64,000 bases of DNA from Circinella umbellata (GCA_025093555.1 JAIWNF010000008.1:558001-622000); one strand, 5' to 3'. Numbered from the stretch's first letter, positions 1-12,384 are shown. The notes: generated from the letters alone by a model not told the origin. Made by a program: numbers and translations.

Positions 1-74
1 TGCGCTGTACCACTACAATTTAAAACCCGCGAGAAAAAAATCGCACCGCTAAGAAAAAAAAATCGCACAGGTAG

Positions 75-950
75 CACTACCCTACTATTAAATTTAACAA
101 ACTAGATATTTCTTTACAAAAAAAATGGTCGTATAAATTAAAAACAAGTGGATTGTGTACACAAGTTGTAATAGATATTAATGAAATGGTTATAATTGTT
201 AGTAAAAGTGAATTATGTGGTGGAAGTAATGAAGGTTCAATGTTTCTTAATATGAAATTATATAATAAAATTTATAAACATGACTGTATTGCTTTTGATG
301 GAGGGTATACTTTATTTATAAACCAATTTATTGAATTATGTAATAGTAAAGGCTATGATGATATAAGTGATAAAAACTTTTTTTATCCTATACGGAAAGA
401 AAATAATATTGAATTAAACGAGCAAGAAAAATATTTTAATAAAGTTTTTGGAAAATTTAGAAATACAGTAGAAAACCAGTTCTGTGAATTACATAATACA
501 TTTAGACGATTTAGTAATAACAATTCAACAATTAAAACATCTGATTATAAATATATAAATTTACAATTAAAAATTCCCTTTTTATTTAAGAATATTAAGC
601 GATTCTCTGAAAAATTTAATATAATTACTCAGCCCCATCATAAACTTTGGGAAATAAATAATTTTGAATTTCCTTGTGAACAAAGATTAATTGATATTGT
701 TTATATAAATGAGATGGAAGAGTTAGAGAAAATAAATGAATAACAAAATTACAAAAAGAAATTATGAATTTAACATTAGATAATGATACAAATAATATGA
801 TATTAGATATTGAAGAAAATGAAAATGAAATTAATAATGAAAGTGAGGATGATTTTCCAGAATTAAAAGGTAAAACAAAAAAGAGAAATTATAGATCAAA
901 ATCAGTAAATAAAATTAAAGATATAAATAAAGTAAATGATTAGAAGGTTA
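75..950 (+). pseudogene. 5'-truncated DDE_Tnp_4-type transposase fragment
   Basis: An open frame runs from a stop near 72 to the stop at 743. It resembles the DDE_Tnp_4 (Harbinger-like) superfamily. The part QVVIDINEMV followed by GGSNEGSMFLN matches the strand and loop between the first and second catalytic acids. DGGYTLF carries the second Asp, and VENQFCELHNTFRRF carries the catalytic Glu. The part holding the first catalytic Asp is missing upstream, so the element is 5'-truncated. After the stop at 743 a second, shifted frame continues to about 943 with an acidic then basic tail (LQKEIMNLTL..., ending NKVND), as expected for the transposase C-terminus after a frameshift. No ATG start fits. 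It is probably a dead copy. I am fairly sure of the superfamily, less sure of exact limits. Confidence 0.6.
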
Positions 951-1099
951 GAGCGTTACGTATTTTAAAGACCATTGTATTTTATTTAATATTTATTGAG
1001 AAAGCAAAAAATATTCTGGGTTTCACTTAGATTCACATTTATAAAAAAAGAAATCAGTTTAGAATACACTTTCTCTACACCTTTTTTTTCTTCACAAAA

Positions 1100-1893
1100 A
1101 TGAATCAAGACGCGATCTTACTGACATCTTTCCCCTTGAAGTTGTAATTAACATATTTTGCAACTCAATATCACTACTTTTGAAACCTTCTTATATTATT
1201 ACTGGATTGGTCCTTCTTGGAGAAGAATCTTCATGCAACATATTTTCCCTCAAATCTCTTATGAACTTGCCCGAAATCCACCCTTCTCTACATTTATGTT
1301 AAACAAGTGCCAGGTGATGCGTCAACAAGTATTGAATGAAGTTTGTTCAGCACGAATACATAATAAGCCAATATCGTTTTCATTTCCATTTTTATTCATG
1401 ATGTATTATACTGCAGATATTGAAATTGATGACGAAAGCTTAAAATATTACCATGGATGTAAACATTTTTATAAAATATTTGACAATGACACTTTTTACT
1501 CAGGGGAAAGCTGAAAGTATTAACAAATATGTAATATTTTCATATCGTTTTTTTTATATATTAGATTTTTATTGCTCTTCAAGAAGTATTCCTGACGTAA
1601 TACTTATTTGTGGTAGTAATTGCTTAAACACTTTGCATATTCATCAAGAATTACCAAGAAAAACAGTCAAAAGGACCTTACATAACTTGCACAATAGTAC
1701 AAAAATTCAAACAGTAGTGTTTCAGAGAGCTCTAGACTATGATAATATTCCAAACTTATCATTATATCCATCCAACACTACATTACATAATTTCCACATA
1801 GTCAACTTTCAAGGAACAGACCAAAAGAAGGAAAAACTTGCTCAATTTATAAAAGTCAACTTCCTTGCTATCCGCCAAATTCAAATCACTTAA
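1100..1893 (+). pseudogene. possible F-box-like protein relic, frameshifted
   Basis: An ATG at 1100 opens a frame that stops after 15 codons. An overlapping frame reads FPLEVVINIFCNS, which resembles the start of an F-box (LPxEIxxxIF). Two further frames (1158-1514 and 1453-1893) give coding-like protein without a recognised domain, the last ending in an L-rich stretch. At least two frame changes would be needed to join them, so this looks like a decayed gene. No splice pattern that I could find repairs it. The F-box reading is weak. Confidence 0.25.
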
Positions 1894-4190
1894 AATTCAG
1901 TATGTTTTTATTCTCGTCAATACCATTCTGATGACATCTTCGAACAGAAATATTGCACTCATGTTAAATATTAAAGAATTGGAAAAAAAAATTAAGTATT
2001 TCTAATATATGAACTATAGAGAGCCCAGGTAGTAATATAGATTAGGTACTATATGTAGCTATATGTATATTAAATAATGTTTTGATTTATTGTTGGTATG
2101 TAGAACATTGAATCCTATTTATATAAAACAACATGGAGCACTTATACTTTATACACTCAAGTGTTTTTATGCTGTAGCTTTGTCAGATGTTGTTGTGTAA
2201 CCATGCAATTTTATATGAAAATACCTGCGATAAGAGGCATTTTAATGCATGTTTTTGAGAGCCAATAGCATTTTTAAAACAGAAGATATAAGCAAAATAA
2301 AGTTTAAGAAATGTTTTTAAATTTTTTTAAATTTTTTTATTTATTTTTATATCTTTTTACTACATTTTACTCTTTACCTTTTACTTGTTTATAGTACTAC
2401 TTACTTAAATTGACATTTGTTTATATCAAATCTATTTGTGCGTATAATAGAAATAAATTAAGGTTTACTTTAGTAATCTAATTTCTTATAGTAATTATAA
2501 TTCTATATAATATACTTGATAACCTTAACTTTAAGAATTTTATCTAAAAAAAAACTTGCTCTAACTTTTAATTTTCTAGCTTCCTATGAGAGTAATATAG
2601 CTTATATCAATGTTCTAGATATAATTGCTATATTCGAGCGCCGCCTAACGTTGGCATGGACTGCAAACATCCCCCTACCTGGGGAATGTAAAAATATATA
2701 TTAAGTCTAGTAATGCATTCAGGGCTATATCTCACGATTTTAAGCCAGCTAGGTAAAATCCAATTGTAGATTTGAAATCAGCGCTCAATGTTCATATATG
2801 TGATATATAAAGCATAACTCGACTCTGAAATTTTTGTAATTTATTCTTAATAAATTAAGGGACTTGGTTAAATTTAACTGAATAACAAAAACTTCCAAAA
2901 ATGTAAATGGCTTTAACTTTTTACTCAGCCACAATTTTCATGATCTGGTTTCAGATTCAGAATCAGAATATGCGAAAGTATAGGAGAACCAAATTACAGC
3001 TAGTTATTTATGAAGAATAATTAGTGCTTTTTTCTTAAATATTTTTATTTTTTTTATTTTTTTTATCTTATCTTAATATTAAATAACTATTAAAAATATA
3101 AATGGTATCTATTATCAATTATTTATTATATAATCCTTTCAGAAAGTATTATATTAAAAGTTTTTTCTTATTACTTTTTATTATACTCTTTTAATTATCA
3201 TAAAGAGTGGGTAAATATTTACCCAACTAAATATACAAATGTAAGTAAACCATCCGATAGAAAAACGAAAAGTAGAAGAAGAGTATATAATGGCATTTTA
3301 ATGATTATCATAATGAAATAGGATAAAAAGATCATATATAAAATCTATAATAAAAAATATTGACTAACTTTAATCCTCTATAACAATTCAATTAATACTC
3401 CTATGGTTACACAAAGTAGTGCATTGAATAGCGTAGGATCTCTAGTTTTTATGGTTATCTTTGTGTAACGGTAAATTAATGATTACACTATATATAGGCA
3501 AAAAACACTTGAGTATATAAAGTAGCTTTTTAACCAACATAATGACTTTAGCATCTCGTTTGAAACTTGGTTATAGAAATGGATTTAGTGACGATAATGA
3601 TATACTTCCTCTGCTTCTATTGTAAGAAAAACCACTTGTATTTATAACAAATTCCAAGATGCCATTGATGAAATTTTGAAAGCTGTACATATTTATCTGG
3701 AATGCTTGACTTTTTTTTATGGCCCCTTGTTTACTATCTCTGACGAATATGTATTAATTTTTAGAAGGATTGTATTACAAATATGAAAATCGCGGCTGAT
3801 TCTTTTCCTGTCACTCAAGGATCACGCTCAGAAGCACTGTGTGTTCGTGATATAATGTCCCTATTATAAGTGATTTTTTAGTATAAAATTCGATAACACA
3901 AATTCACAATTCTATCAGTTACATATACACTTAGTGTGCTAACAATAGTGACTTAATTTAGTGCAAGAGACATTTTTCTGGTGTTGTCAGTGTTAAAGAA
4001 TCCGAGTCGTCTTAGAACGATAGTGTTTTGTGGTCGATGATGAAGTTGTGTGTTAGGCATATCACTGTGGAAAAAAGCAAACTATTACATTTATACCAGG
4101 AGAAACACCACTCCATGCTATGACCAAAGTTAATGTCATTACTACCTCGTAACCGTACAATGCTCATGCTATTCTTCGCGTAACTGATAT
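1894..4190. other. AT-rich stretch without a recognisable gene
   Basis: Very AT-rich sequence with short random frames and poly-T runs. The frame at 2516-2704 has no convincing protein character. I see no RNA gene or repeat array. Confidence 0.4.
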
Positions 4191-5524
4191 TGGAAATGCT
4201 GAGATATGTTTATTGGAAACATCTAGTGCATTTGATAAGGCTAGAAGATGTAAAAGAAGCTTTGATCACCACAAGGCTATGTTTGGATTAATTGTCTATG
4301 ATTAAAAGTATTGCACAAGAATATAACCACACAACGTACAAAGAGCTGAAAAAAATGAAATTTATTTTTATCCATGCCCATGGTAAGCTTAGTTTATCAT
4401 CACTGTTATATCTCTATATACATCCGATCTATGGCATTATTAACATGATAAATCTTAGGCAATTCTATTCGAGTATGGTCCTTATATAGTCCCGAAGTGG
4501 GTGCACTAAAATTTTGGGTAGTAAACCTTCCTAATTTGGGTTTTTGGGTACTTCGCCACCGAAGGAGCTGAAAACTACCCAAACGTGCCTGAAGAAAGGT
4601 ATCTTTTTATTTTCTTTTCGGATTTTTGTTTATTTTTGGGTACTACGATATACCTCATTCAACTTACTAATACCCCATACTCCAGTTAATATTATCAGCT
4701 ATGAAATTTTATATAAAAAACAATAGCAAATAATAACAAAAATAAGAGTAAAGCTATAAGGCCCAAAAGGACTCAAACATCAACTTAAAAATATACAAGA
4801 TTAAATTTTTATGATGATAGTCACATGCATAATTAATAAATCAGAGGGGTGTGCCAACGGAAGAGCAAAAAATACAAGTGAAACAAAAGAGAGAGAAAGT
4901 AATAGAGTAGAAGATAATGTAAATCAAATAGTAAAAGGATAATAATGCTAAAGCAGCAAACATTGACTTCCTTTACTTCTATTACTAAAAATGGAAGTAC
5001 CTAAAAATTATGGCACCCGTCCTGAAGCTGGTGTATATATCATGAACAAGAAATTGAAGATGCCTTCACCTGTTTTATTTAAAAGAGAGAAGAGCATTTA
5101 TTTGATTTTTTGGAAAGTTCTTGGAAATTAACAGTAAGTATAACTGTTGTACTGTTGGGGCGATTGTAGATTAGGAACCTAAGATACTCTGACATCCATT
5201 TGATGGTCTTCATATATGAAAATATGGCTTCACCGTGACAATTATTCTTATTAACGAAATTAAAAGGGCTTTATTTTCAGATTCATCTCCAGGTTGGAAG
5301 AAATCCGCTCTGCCCATAAAAGAAATTTAATAGAATCAAGAAGAAACAAAAACAAGCAGCAACCTGTCTCATATTTGGTAAACCCAGCTCTCCAAAAAAT
5401 GACAGAATGTCAACATGCAACGATTGTAACAGATGATAGTCCCAGAAGCTCACCTTTTCTTCCTCCAGAAGACTATGAGCAAAAATTGGACTCTGATGAC
5501 GAACCTTCACAAATAGCAATTTAA
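4190..5524 (+). pseudogene. decayed relic, possibly of a Mucorales multicopy protein family
   Basis: Near 4200-4300 one frame reads LLETSSAFDKARR followed by FDHHKAMFGL. Around 5000 another reads LKIMAPVLKLVY. A final open stretch begins after a likely 3' splice site (TTTTCAG, about 5280) and reads RLEEIRSAHKRNLIESRRNK, ending with an acidic tail and a stop at 5524. These pieces, in this order, recall an unnamed protein family that I remember as multicopy in Mucorales, with motifs DHHK, LxxMAPG and a basic C-terminal stretch. Stops and frame changes lie between the pieces, so the locus is broken. The family assignment rests on memory and is tentative; the last exon could belong to another gene. 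Confidence 0.3.
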
Positions 5525-6660
5525 CCTAACCATTCATTCATTGTATATACATTTATCTGTCGCTTGGTTTTGACAACACAAAAACCATTTTTTTTCATTT
5601 CTATAATTCTTTTATCAACTTTCCCTCTCCCTATGTAAAAAAATGACTTATGACTTTTTTTATCGCAAAGATTATTCCTTCATCCCTGTTTATCAAGTTG
5701 CATGTACATTCTGTCATATAACTTTATTTATAAGGCTTTGATATCCACACTCATTATCATCAGCTATTTTTTTCATGAAATCAATTTTTTTGACCAACCA
5801 ATCCTTACTATTATTATCAAAGAACAAACCCATATACTATTTGTCTTCAAAAAGTTTTATATTGAAGCGTTCATCAATGTGTGATTGAAGTACTTCATAT
5901 AAAGATATAAAATAAAGAAGAAATAATGCACTATGTAGTTGTATTTGAAAAATAAATTATATCTACTATTAAAATACGAATGGTCCTTACGAATTTAACG
6001 TTTTTGGTAATTCATAAAACCCCGACAAAAAAAAAGTAACATTTGCTAAAAAGTAAAAACGGTCTCCTTAGTCCCCAATAATTAAAAATTTGCTGTTTAC
6101 TGATTATCTTGACAGCTAATTACTGCTGTTAGTAAAGGCACTCGGTCCGAAATTGTTGTAAATTGTATTAGTGTTATTGCTTTTTGGAACAGTGTACTAG
6201 GTATGTAATGTGGGGGTAACTGCTGATACATTACGTAGGTACTCTTGGTGATCCATGTAATCAACATTTTTCTTTCCATATCTCCAGTTCTTTTTCTAAC
6301 TACATATTCTTCGATTTTTTAAGACATTATTGTTCAGTATATCAAATATATCACAGACTGATTTACACATTTTGTCACAAATTCTATTTTAGCATGTATT
6401 ATGCGTAACTGCAAAGTGAGACAGGAAGATGTTGTCTTCTATTAAAAATGAAATCGTGTTAAGAGCTACGTACAAGACAAAAAAGGCATTGCTATTTTTT
6501 TAACAACTTAAATATATACTATTACTAACGAGTTCTCAATGGGTAGCCTTCAGTCAAATGCACTTTAACTAAACAAAAAATAGTGAATTAATGGAAATAG
6601 AATTTTTCTGAACAAAGTGATCAATTCGAGCCATCTTATTAATTACTATTACTACTATTC
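5525..6660. other. no supported gene
   Basis: AT-rich DNA. A minus-strand frame at 6097-6279 is open for 60 residues but I do not recognise it. No repeats of note. Confidence 0.35.
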
Positions 6661-6666
6661 AATGAA

Positions 6667-6960
6667 TTAACTATAAACAGCTACATACAACAAACATTTC
6701 AGTGCTGATGGGACTCCACTACTCATCGACGCGTTACACTCTATAACTATCACTTGAATAAAAGAAATGTTCTCGTAGGATTGAATTTGAAAACATAAAC
6801 CGATGACTTTACCTAAATTATTGCTGCTGTCTTTGTTCGACCAATATTTTAAATGACTATACATAAGACACAGGATCAAATCTTTTAGCACTTCGGTATT
6901 TGCCTGCAATAAGGTGTACTTGCACATGGCCAACTCTATGTTGCTCTGTCTAGAGCAAAA
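6667..6960 (-). pseudogene. second possible relic of the multicopy family
   Basis: The minus-strand frame reads CKYTLLQANTEVLKDLILCL, followed by a tract with alternating hydrophobic strands. The pattern LxKxKxTLxxxxxxxLxxL is one I associate with the same unnamed family as the relic at 4190-5524. There is no start, no flanking exon that can be joined, and the neighbouring DNA is non-coding, so it is treated as a fragment. Low confidence in the family link. Confidence 0.22.
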
Positions 6961-7520
6961 AATCCAAATAATATATACATTGCTACCAATCTGTTATTAT
7001 TTACTACCACAGTACCATCTACCGACAACATTGTGTATTATGAGATACTATTAACACCACCACTAACAACATGAGCTGAACAAACTACAACTACAACTAC
7101 TTAGACTTTTTGTTCACTGATTGAGTGTCATATATTTTTTGTTTCTTCTTTCATATATTTTCTCTTTTTTACAACTGTTTTTTGTTTTTCTCTCCCCAAT
7201 ACGTAATAATATATATTATACAATAAAAGAATTGACAGTTTAACATTATTTGGCGTATAAATAGTAGATCAGGTTATTATAGTTAAATTTAGTGGTAAAC
7301 TACAATAAGTAAAATGATAGAAAAAAAGGAAAAAAAAAGTTATTTCCTCTTCCAAAGTAGATTATTTCTTTTCCACAAACTCATATATAAAGTATTTGTT
7401 TCCACAACCTCAATATAAAGCACTTGTTCCCATGACTTCATATAAAGCATTTTGTTTTTACAGCCTCAGATACAGCAGTATTTTTTTTCTACAACCTCTG
7501 ATACAGCATTTTTTTCCACA

Positions 7521-7603
7521 GCGAATGCGCAGCGAAACCGTATGCCGTTAAATGACCCGGAGTGAAGCGAAGGGGCTCATTTAGCCGAGCGAAGCGAGGC
7601 AGG
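7521..7603. repeat. GC-rich island with imperfect inverted and direct repeats
   Basis: An abrupt GC-rich block in AT-rich DNA. TTAAATGACCC (7548-7558) pairs imperfectly with GGGCTCATTTA (7573-7583), forming a hairpin arm. Inside and after it lie direct repeats of the type GAGTGAAGCGAAGG and GAGCGAAGCGAGGC. It has the look of a transposon terminus or a foreign insertion, but no partner copy was seen in the window. Confidence 0.5.
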
Positions 7604-7944
7604 AAGAGGTTGATAATATATGATAGAAATATGGATTGTGGGAGTTCTTATATTCAGGAATATTACGTCTGAATCCACAAAAAAGAAATCTTATAAAGAG
7701 TTTAAGAGACTTTATGCTCAAAGGAAATCATTGTTAGATCAATTTAGCTGTTAAAAGACTAAAAGATTTTAATGGTAAAGATAGAACTGAAGAAAAGATT
7801 TTATTTGAAATAATTTAAAGGTATTTATACTATATAACAATGCCGGAAATGTGGCATTGCTTTGCCACAAATGTGTCTTTGCTTTGCCAGAAAAGTAGCA
7901 TTAGATAAGCCAATAGGAACACGTAATGAGGCTGCTAGTGGTAC

Positions 7945-7947
<3 letters not shown>

Positions 7948-7979
<32 letters not shown>

Positions 7980-8000
7980 TGATGATGATGATGATGATGG
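7948..8000. repeat. (AAT)n-(GAT)n microsatellite
   Basis: About ten AAT units followed directly by about eight GAT units, ending 40 bases left of the Mutator-like element. Confidence 0.95.
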
Positions 8001-8031
8001 TGACACAGTAATGACAATAATATTGATACAA

Positions 8032-8040
8032 ATGTTTTTA
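8032..8040 (+). repeat. target-site duplication, left copy (ATGTTTTTA)
   Basis: Nine bases directly left of the element terminus GGGAATTGC. The identical nine bases follow the right terminus at 12385-12393. Nine-base duplications are typical of Mutator-like elements. Confidence 0.93.
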
Positions 8041-8099
8041 GGGAATTGCTATGGACACCCCACTCTATTTTAACTTTGAACTTGTTAAATGTACAACAA
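8041..8099 (+). repeat. MULE left terminal inverted repeat
   Basis: It begins GGGAATTGCTATGGACACCC and continues with ACTCTATTTT, a TTTGAACTTG stretch and TACAACAAA. The inverse of 12302-12384 matches it, apart from small changes and one extra 24-base block in the right copy. Confidence 0.9.
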
Positions 8100-8388
8100 A
8101 CAAAAATATAATTATAGAAGTTAAGTGGTAATAGATAAACAGTAAAATTGAGAGAAATAAAAGATTTTTTTATATGGTTTATCAAGATAAAAAGTTTATT
8201 AATAACTATAAGATAAGATAGTCTGTGGATGCGGGTTAATTGAAGTTTCTACAAAAGAAATAATGTGCTGTACGTATATAAGTTTGAAAAAAGTTTGAAA
8301 AGAGTTATTATTATATAGACAAGAACCAAAGTAGAAAAAGAGTGCGTAAGTGAAATAAGAAAATGAAAAATAAAGATAAAACCAAATA

Positions 8389-8409
8389 TAATATATATAT
8401 ATATATATA
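8389..8409. repeat. (AT)n microsatellite
   Basis: An uninterrupted AT run just downstream of the transposase stop codon, inside the MULE. Confidence 0.85.
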
Positions 8410-8435
8410 AATTCATAAGGAGAGTCTTGGTGATT

Positions 8436-11400
8436 TTAATTAAAAACTACAGGGTCGTCATTGTATGCGGTCTTTTCATCATCTCTCTTTTTTATAGATA
8501 GATATCGCCACGATATTGATTTGCATAGGTTTGTTGTATGACCCATAGATGTATATGCTTTTATGCAATACCCATTAATTATTGGCCAATCTATTCGAAT
8601 AATACGTCCTTTAGACTTGATATTCGCCCAATTATTGTTGTTCAGAAACTGCATAATAATTGGTATAGGCTCTCTATCATTTAGCAATGGTCCTTGGAAA
8701 GGAACATACATGAGCGGTTCGTAAGCCAATTCATCTGAGTTGGGCTTCTTGGTAATATTATCTGTGTAAACATCAATAGGACGTCTATATATATCTGCTG
8801 CTATTTGAGCAAAATATGCCATGGTAAACCAATATTGATAAGGACAAGACGTAGGAGGAATACCTCTTTCTAATCCATATACTAATGCTTCTTCGATATT
8901 AGATAACTTGAATCGGATATATCAGTAATGTTCCTCATATATAGACATGTTTACTTGGAAACAGTTGAGCATCTTCTTTTTAACTTCCATATAAGCATCT
9001 TGAGAACCTTCAGTGTGGTATGCGATTGTTCGATAACCACAAAATCCATCACTATTGATATTGACACATTCTTCAATGTTTTCATGTGGTATATTTGGAT
9101 GAACAAAAAATTCAAGTGTTCGCTCTTCCTGGTTCTTAGCTCTATAATGTAGCAAAATGGCATGATAATGAGATTTTTTTACATGTAGAATATATATAAA
9201 TAAACTATTATAATAATTCATACTTCTTTTTGTTGTTCAAATTTTCACGAAATTCCATTTCACGATCTTTTCTTTTGCCATTTTGAGGAAATATAAATAT
9301 TTCATCATTGTCGTCTGAACTACTTTGTCGATCTGCTTCACATATGCCTTCTTGTTTTTAATTTTTTTACGATTTTTGATTTCTTCAATTTCAAATTGTG
9401 ATGGTATGCGTGCATTTTTTGTGTTCTTAGGATGACCCTTGGTTATCACATCACTGGGTAGCTCGATATCACTAGTACTCATAGGGTCCAAAAGGGTTTC
9501 ATCAATTAAATCATTGATACTTGATAATAGATCGTATTTCTGCTGGTCAGATTCCATCTCGAAAATTGCATTATGTAGTTTTTGTAATACAATCATTTCT
9601 TGCTCCATAAGAACAGCTTTGGAACTATATGTTTTTTTGAATGTATCTATGTAATCGAGCATTAATATAAGTATATGATCTAATTATTATAATTATTATG
9701 ACGCTCAGCAATATTGTAATTCAAGCGAGTTCAAAAGTACAAACTAACATAAAAACATACCGATATTATAATCTAAATGCCAACGAGAGGGTACATTTGA
9801 AAGTTTTACAGTAAAATCGTTTTTCGCAAGATAGTGTTGGCATGGAAGCCCATAATTTTTTGCAGTGCTACAGCAACAATTATCTTAATTATTATCATAT
9901 TTATCACAGTTATCCCATGCCCGATTTAGTTCCTGTAGAGTTCGATTTGATGCGAAGAAAGAAACACAACCAAGTATATCTTGCATTGCAACCATTTCTT
10001 TTTCCTCATATAAAGGCATATTGTGTTTCTCTTCAAGAAACCGAACCCCATCATCGGCGATCTGTTATAATAATTTTTATTAAAAGATAGTAAGTTAGTA
10101 TTATAGGATGTTGATTTGTTTGCTACTTGTAAATCAAACTATGGAAAATTGAATATATAAAATATATTACCGTTTTTTGTATTACAGTATTAATTGCCTT
10201 GGCTGTCTTGATCAGGCTTCCAGCAGTTTGCATTGTGTCTTTAATTCTCCAATGTGTACCTTCCACTCTCGATGTCGTCCGTACGCCCATGTTGAGGAGG
10301 TTACCAGCAAAATAAGCACCCCATTTATCTTTATACTTAAGACAACTACATATATTAGATCAAGTGGTATAATTAATATTAAATTTTATACAATAAGCTA
10401 AATTTTGCACTTTTAATTTTCAAGCTGTTCCCCTCTCTAATTATATTTATACATATATTGTAATTACCCATTGAAATAATCCATCATTTTGTTTTCCTTT
10501 TTTTCGGCCAGCTCCATCATAGGGTTTCTTTCTTGGCTTCTTGTCCTTGAGCTATCATCAAAGTTGCCATTATACAGTTCGCTTTCTTCTAGTTTTTTAT
10601 CCACTTCTGTAGTGTAGTTTTCTCCTGCTTCATCTTCGTTTTTGTTTTCCTTTCTTTTTTTTGGCTGATGATTTTCTTGAGCGTATGATTGTGCACCTTT
10701 ACGGATAAGTCTTTTGTAATCATCTACAGCATTATTGAATGCCCCTTCATCTTTTTTATTTACATAAATCATATTCTTGATTGCCTTCTTTACTTCTTGT
10801 ATTTCTTCACTTTTTGGTGAAAAGCAGCCACCGATATTAGTACGCAAGTGCTGCTCCATATGCCATCCACAAGGAATGTGTTTTGAGCTGGAAAAGTGAC
10901 TTTTGATTGCATTGATCACTGCCAAATCATTGTCAGTAATAAAAATTCCAACATTACCATCCAGCCAAATAATGTTTTGCATTGTCTTAAGAGCCCAGTT
11001 GTACGACTCCTCTTTTTTATTTATAATAAAGGCAGATGCAAATAACACATTCTGTAGTTTCGATGAATCAAGATGGCTAATACCAACAACATTGAGCAAA
11101 GGCATATCATTCTTGTTTGTCATATATGTTGCGTCTAAAACAATTATTTCATTAAACTGCCGTGCTTTAGGTATACTTGCTCCATGCATCATAAAAAGTG
11201 CATCCAACTTGATTTTTGTAGCATTAGGCTTGTATCTTGTAACATAATCATTGTCAATAAGGTATTCAAATACTCGAGTAAATCTTCCATGCTTGTCTTC
11301 CTCATAAACCATTGCTCGAAAGTTGTACAAGTCTTTTTTCTTCATAATTGGCTCGTCATCATGGTTATTTAGTTCTTGAAATATTCTTTGAGGCTTGATT

Positions 11401-11792
11401 GCGTTACTACTCATTGATGTGAATTGTTGCTTTACTGGTGTTGTTATTATGCGGTGATGATGGTAAAATATGGGCGTTTTGTCTAATGGATGGTTATGTT
11501 CACCTTCATCACTAACTGTTTTTACTTCCCAATGTTGCTTGCCATGGTTCCATTTTACATACATGCGCCAGTTGCAACCAATTTGCTTTGTAGTTCGATT
11601 TCTCTGCCGTGTTTCCTTGTTTACACCATGATTGTTGCGATTGCGTTGACCATGTACACATTTGATATATATTTTTCGCGCATCACTGTTCTGCACCGAT
11701 ACTGCAAATTTGTAATTTTTTGCCACCTTATTGATTTCAGCAACAGCTTCTTTTTTCTCTCCAGTAAATCCTTGACCGATTAATTTATTCAT
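8436..11792 (-). CDS. FAR1-MULE transposase fused to C-terminal OTU-like domain
   Basis: It starts at the ATG at 11792. Exon 1 (to about 10467) has a FAR1-like Cys/His domain (CNWRMYV...EHNHPLD), then the MULE core with LDATYMTN (first Asp), ITDNDLAVINA (second Asp) and PCGWHMEQ. After an intron, 10352 downward encodes SRVEGTHW (catalytic Glu). A further exon starting near 10063 encodes a SWIM finger (CCCSTAKNYGLPCQH). Then comes a linker with the TKGHPKNTK and SQFE motifs usual for this class, and an OTU-like region: INSDGFCGYRTIAYH, QIAADIYRRPIDVY, and NNNNWANIK near the end. Stops at 9885-9887, 9237-9239 and 8922-8924 break the frame. The one near 9237 could lie in an intron; the others look like nonsense mutations. 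The transposase should cut and paste the element. The OTU domain's role is unknown. Confidence 0.85.
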
Positions 11793-12301
11793 TGAATTTA
11801 TATAAAAATAATAATAGTGGGTAGTATTAGAAAATGATATAAGAATGTGAAAAAAAATGATTTACAACTCCTTTCTATTCAAAAATAAACAAAACCAATG
11901 GAGGAATAATAAAAAAGTACGTTTATATTACATTGTTTAGACATTGAAATATATAGATATCTTATATGTTGATTCATAAATGTTTTGTTTTTATTTTTTA
12001 TTTTTTTGACGTTTTTTTACTCAATCGTCCATTTGTTTTTAATGTTTATGTTCTATGGAAAGGCGATTATTTATATACTTCTATTCTTTATCAATATGTA
12101 TAGATATAATAATTATTATTGGCTTTATGGCTGACACATAAGACCTATATATAGTAATATTTTGTTTTCTTACTTAAATTTTATATAAACATGGTGTCTT
12201 TAATGATATTTTATTATGTATGTTTTCTTCTTTTTTTTGTATTAAATGTATATCTGTTTGCTGAACAGAGGAACACAGTTATTTCTACGATTTTCTTTTT
12301 A

Positions 12302-12384
12302 TTTGTCGTACAGTGTACAAATTCAAAATCAAAAATAGAGTGGGGTGTCCATAAGGAAAAAGTGGGGTGTCTGTAGCAACTCCC
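12302..12384 (-). repeat. MULE right terminal inverted repeat with internal duplication
   Basis: Read inward on the minus strand it begins GGGAGTTGCTACAGACACCC. It repeats the motif GGACACCCCACT a second time about 24 bases further in before aligning with the left repeat (ACTCTATTTTT, TTTGAATTTGTACA, TACGACAAA). The left end has only one copy of the motif. Confidence 0.9.

Larger units (their letters stand above)
8041..12384 (-). mobile_element. complete Mutator-like element (MULE) with OTU-fused transposase
   Basis: A 4,344-bp element with both ends readable. The left end begins GGGAATTGCTATGGACACCC and the right end is its near-perfect inverse, with similarity running about 60 bases inward. 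It is flanked by a perfect 9-bp target duplication. The interior holds one long minus-strand gene (8436-11792) coding for a MULE transposase. Perfect flanking repeats suggest the insertion is fairly recent, yet the gene carries three apparent in-frame stops. It may therefore be an immobile copy that was moved by a partner or decayed after insertion. Confidence 0.93.

Noticed and set aside
7825..8185. Minus-strand frames with Ile, Tyr or His runs
   Set aside because: They are translations of the AAT/GAT microsatellite and cross the MULE left border.
9842..10401. Plus-strand frames inside the MULE
   Set aside because: The opposite strand encodes the transposase SWIM finger and the SRVEGTHW motif, so these are shadows.
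10903..11783. Plus-strand frames of 60-114 residues
   Set aside because: They lie opposite the MULE transposase core and carry no motifs of their own.
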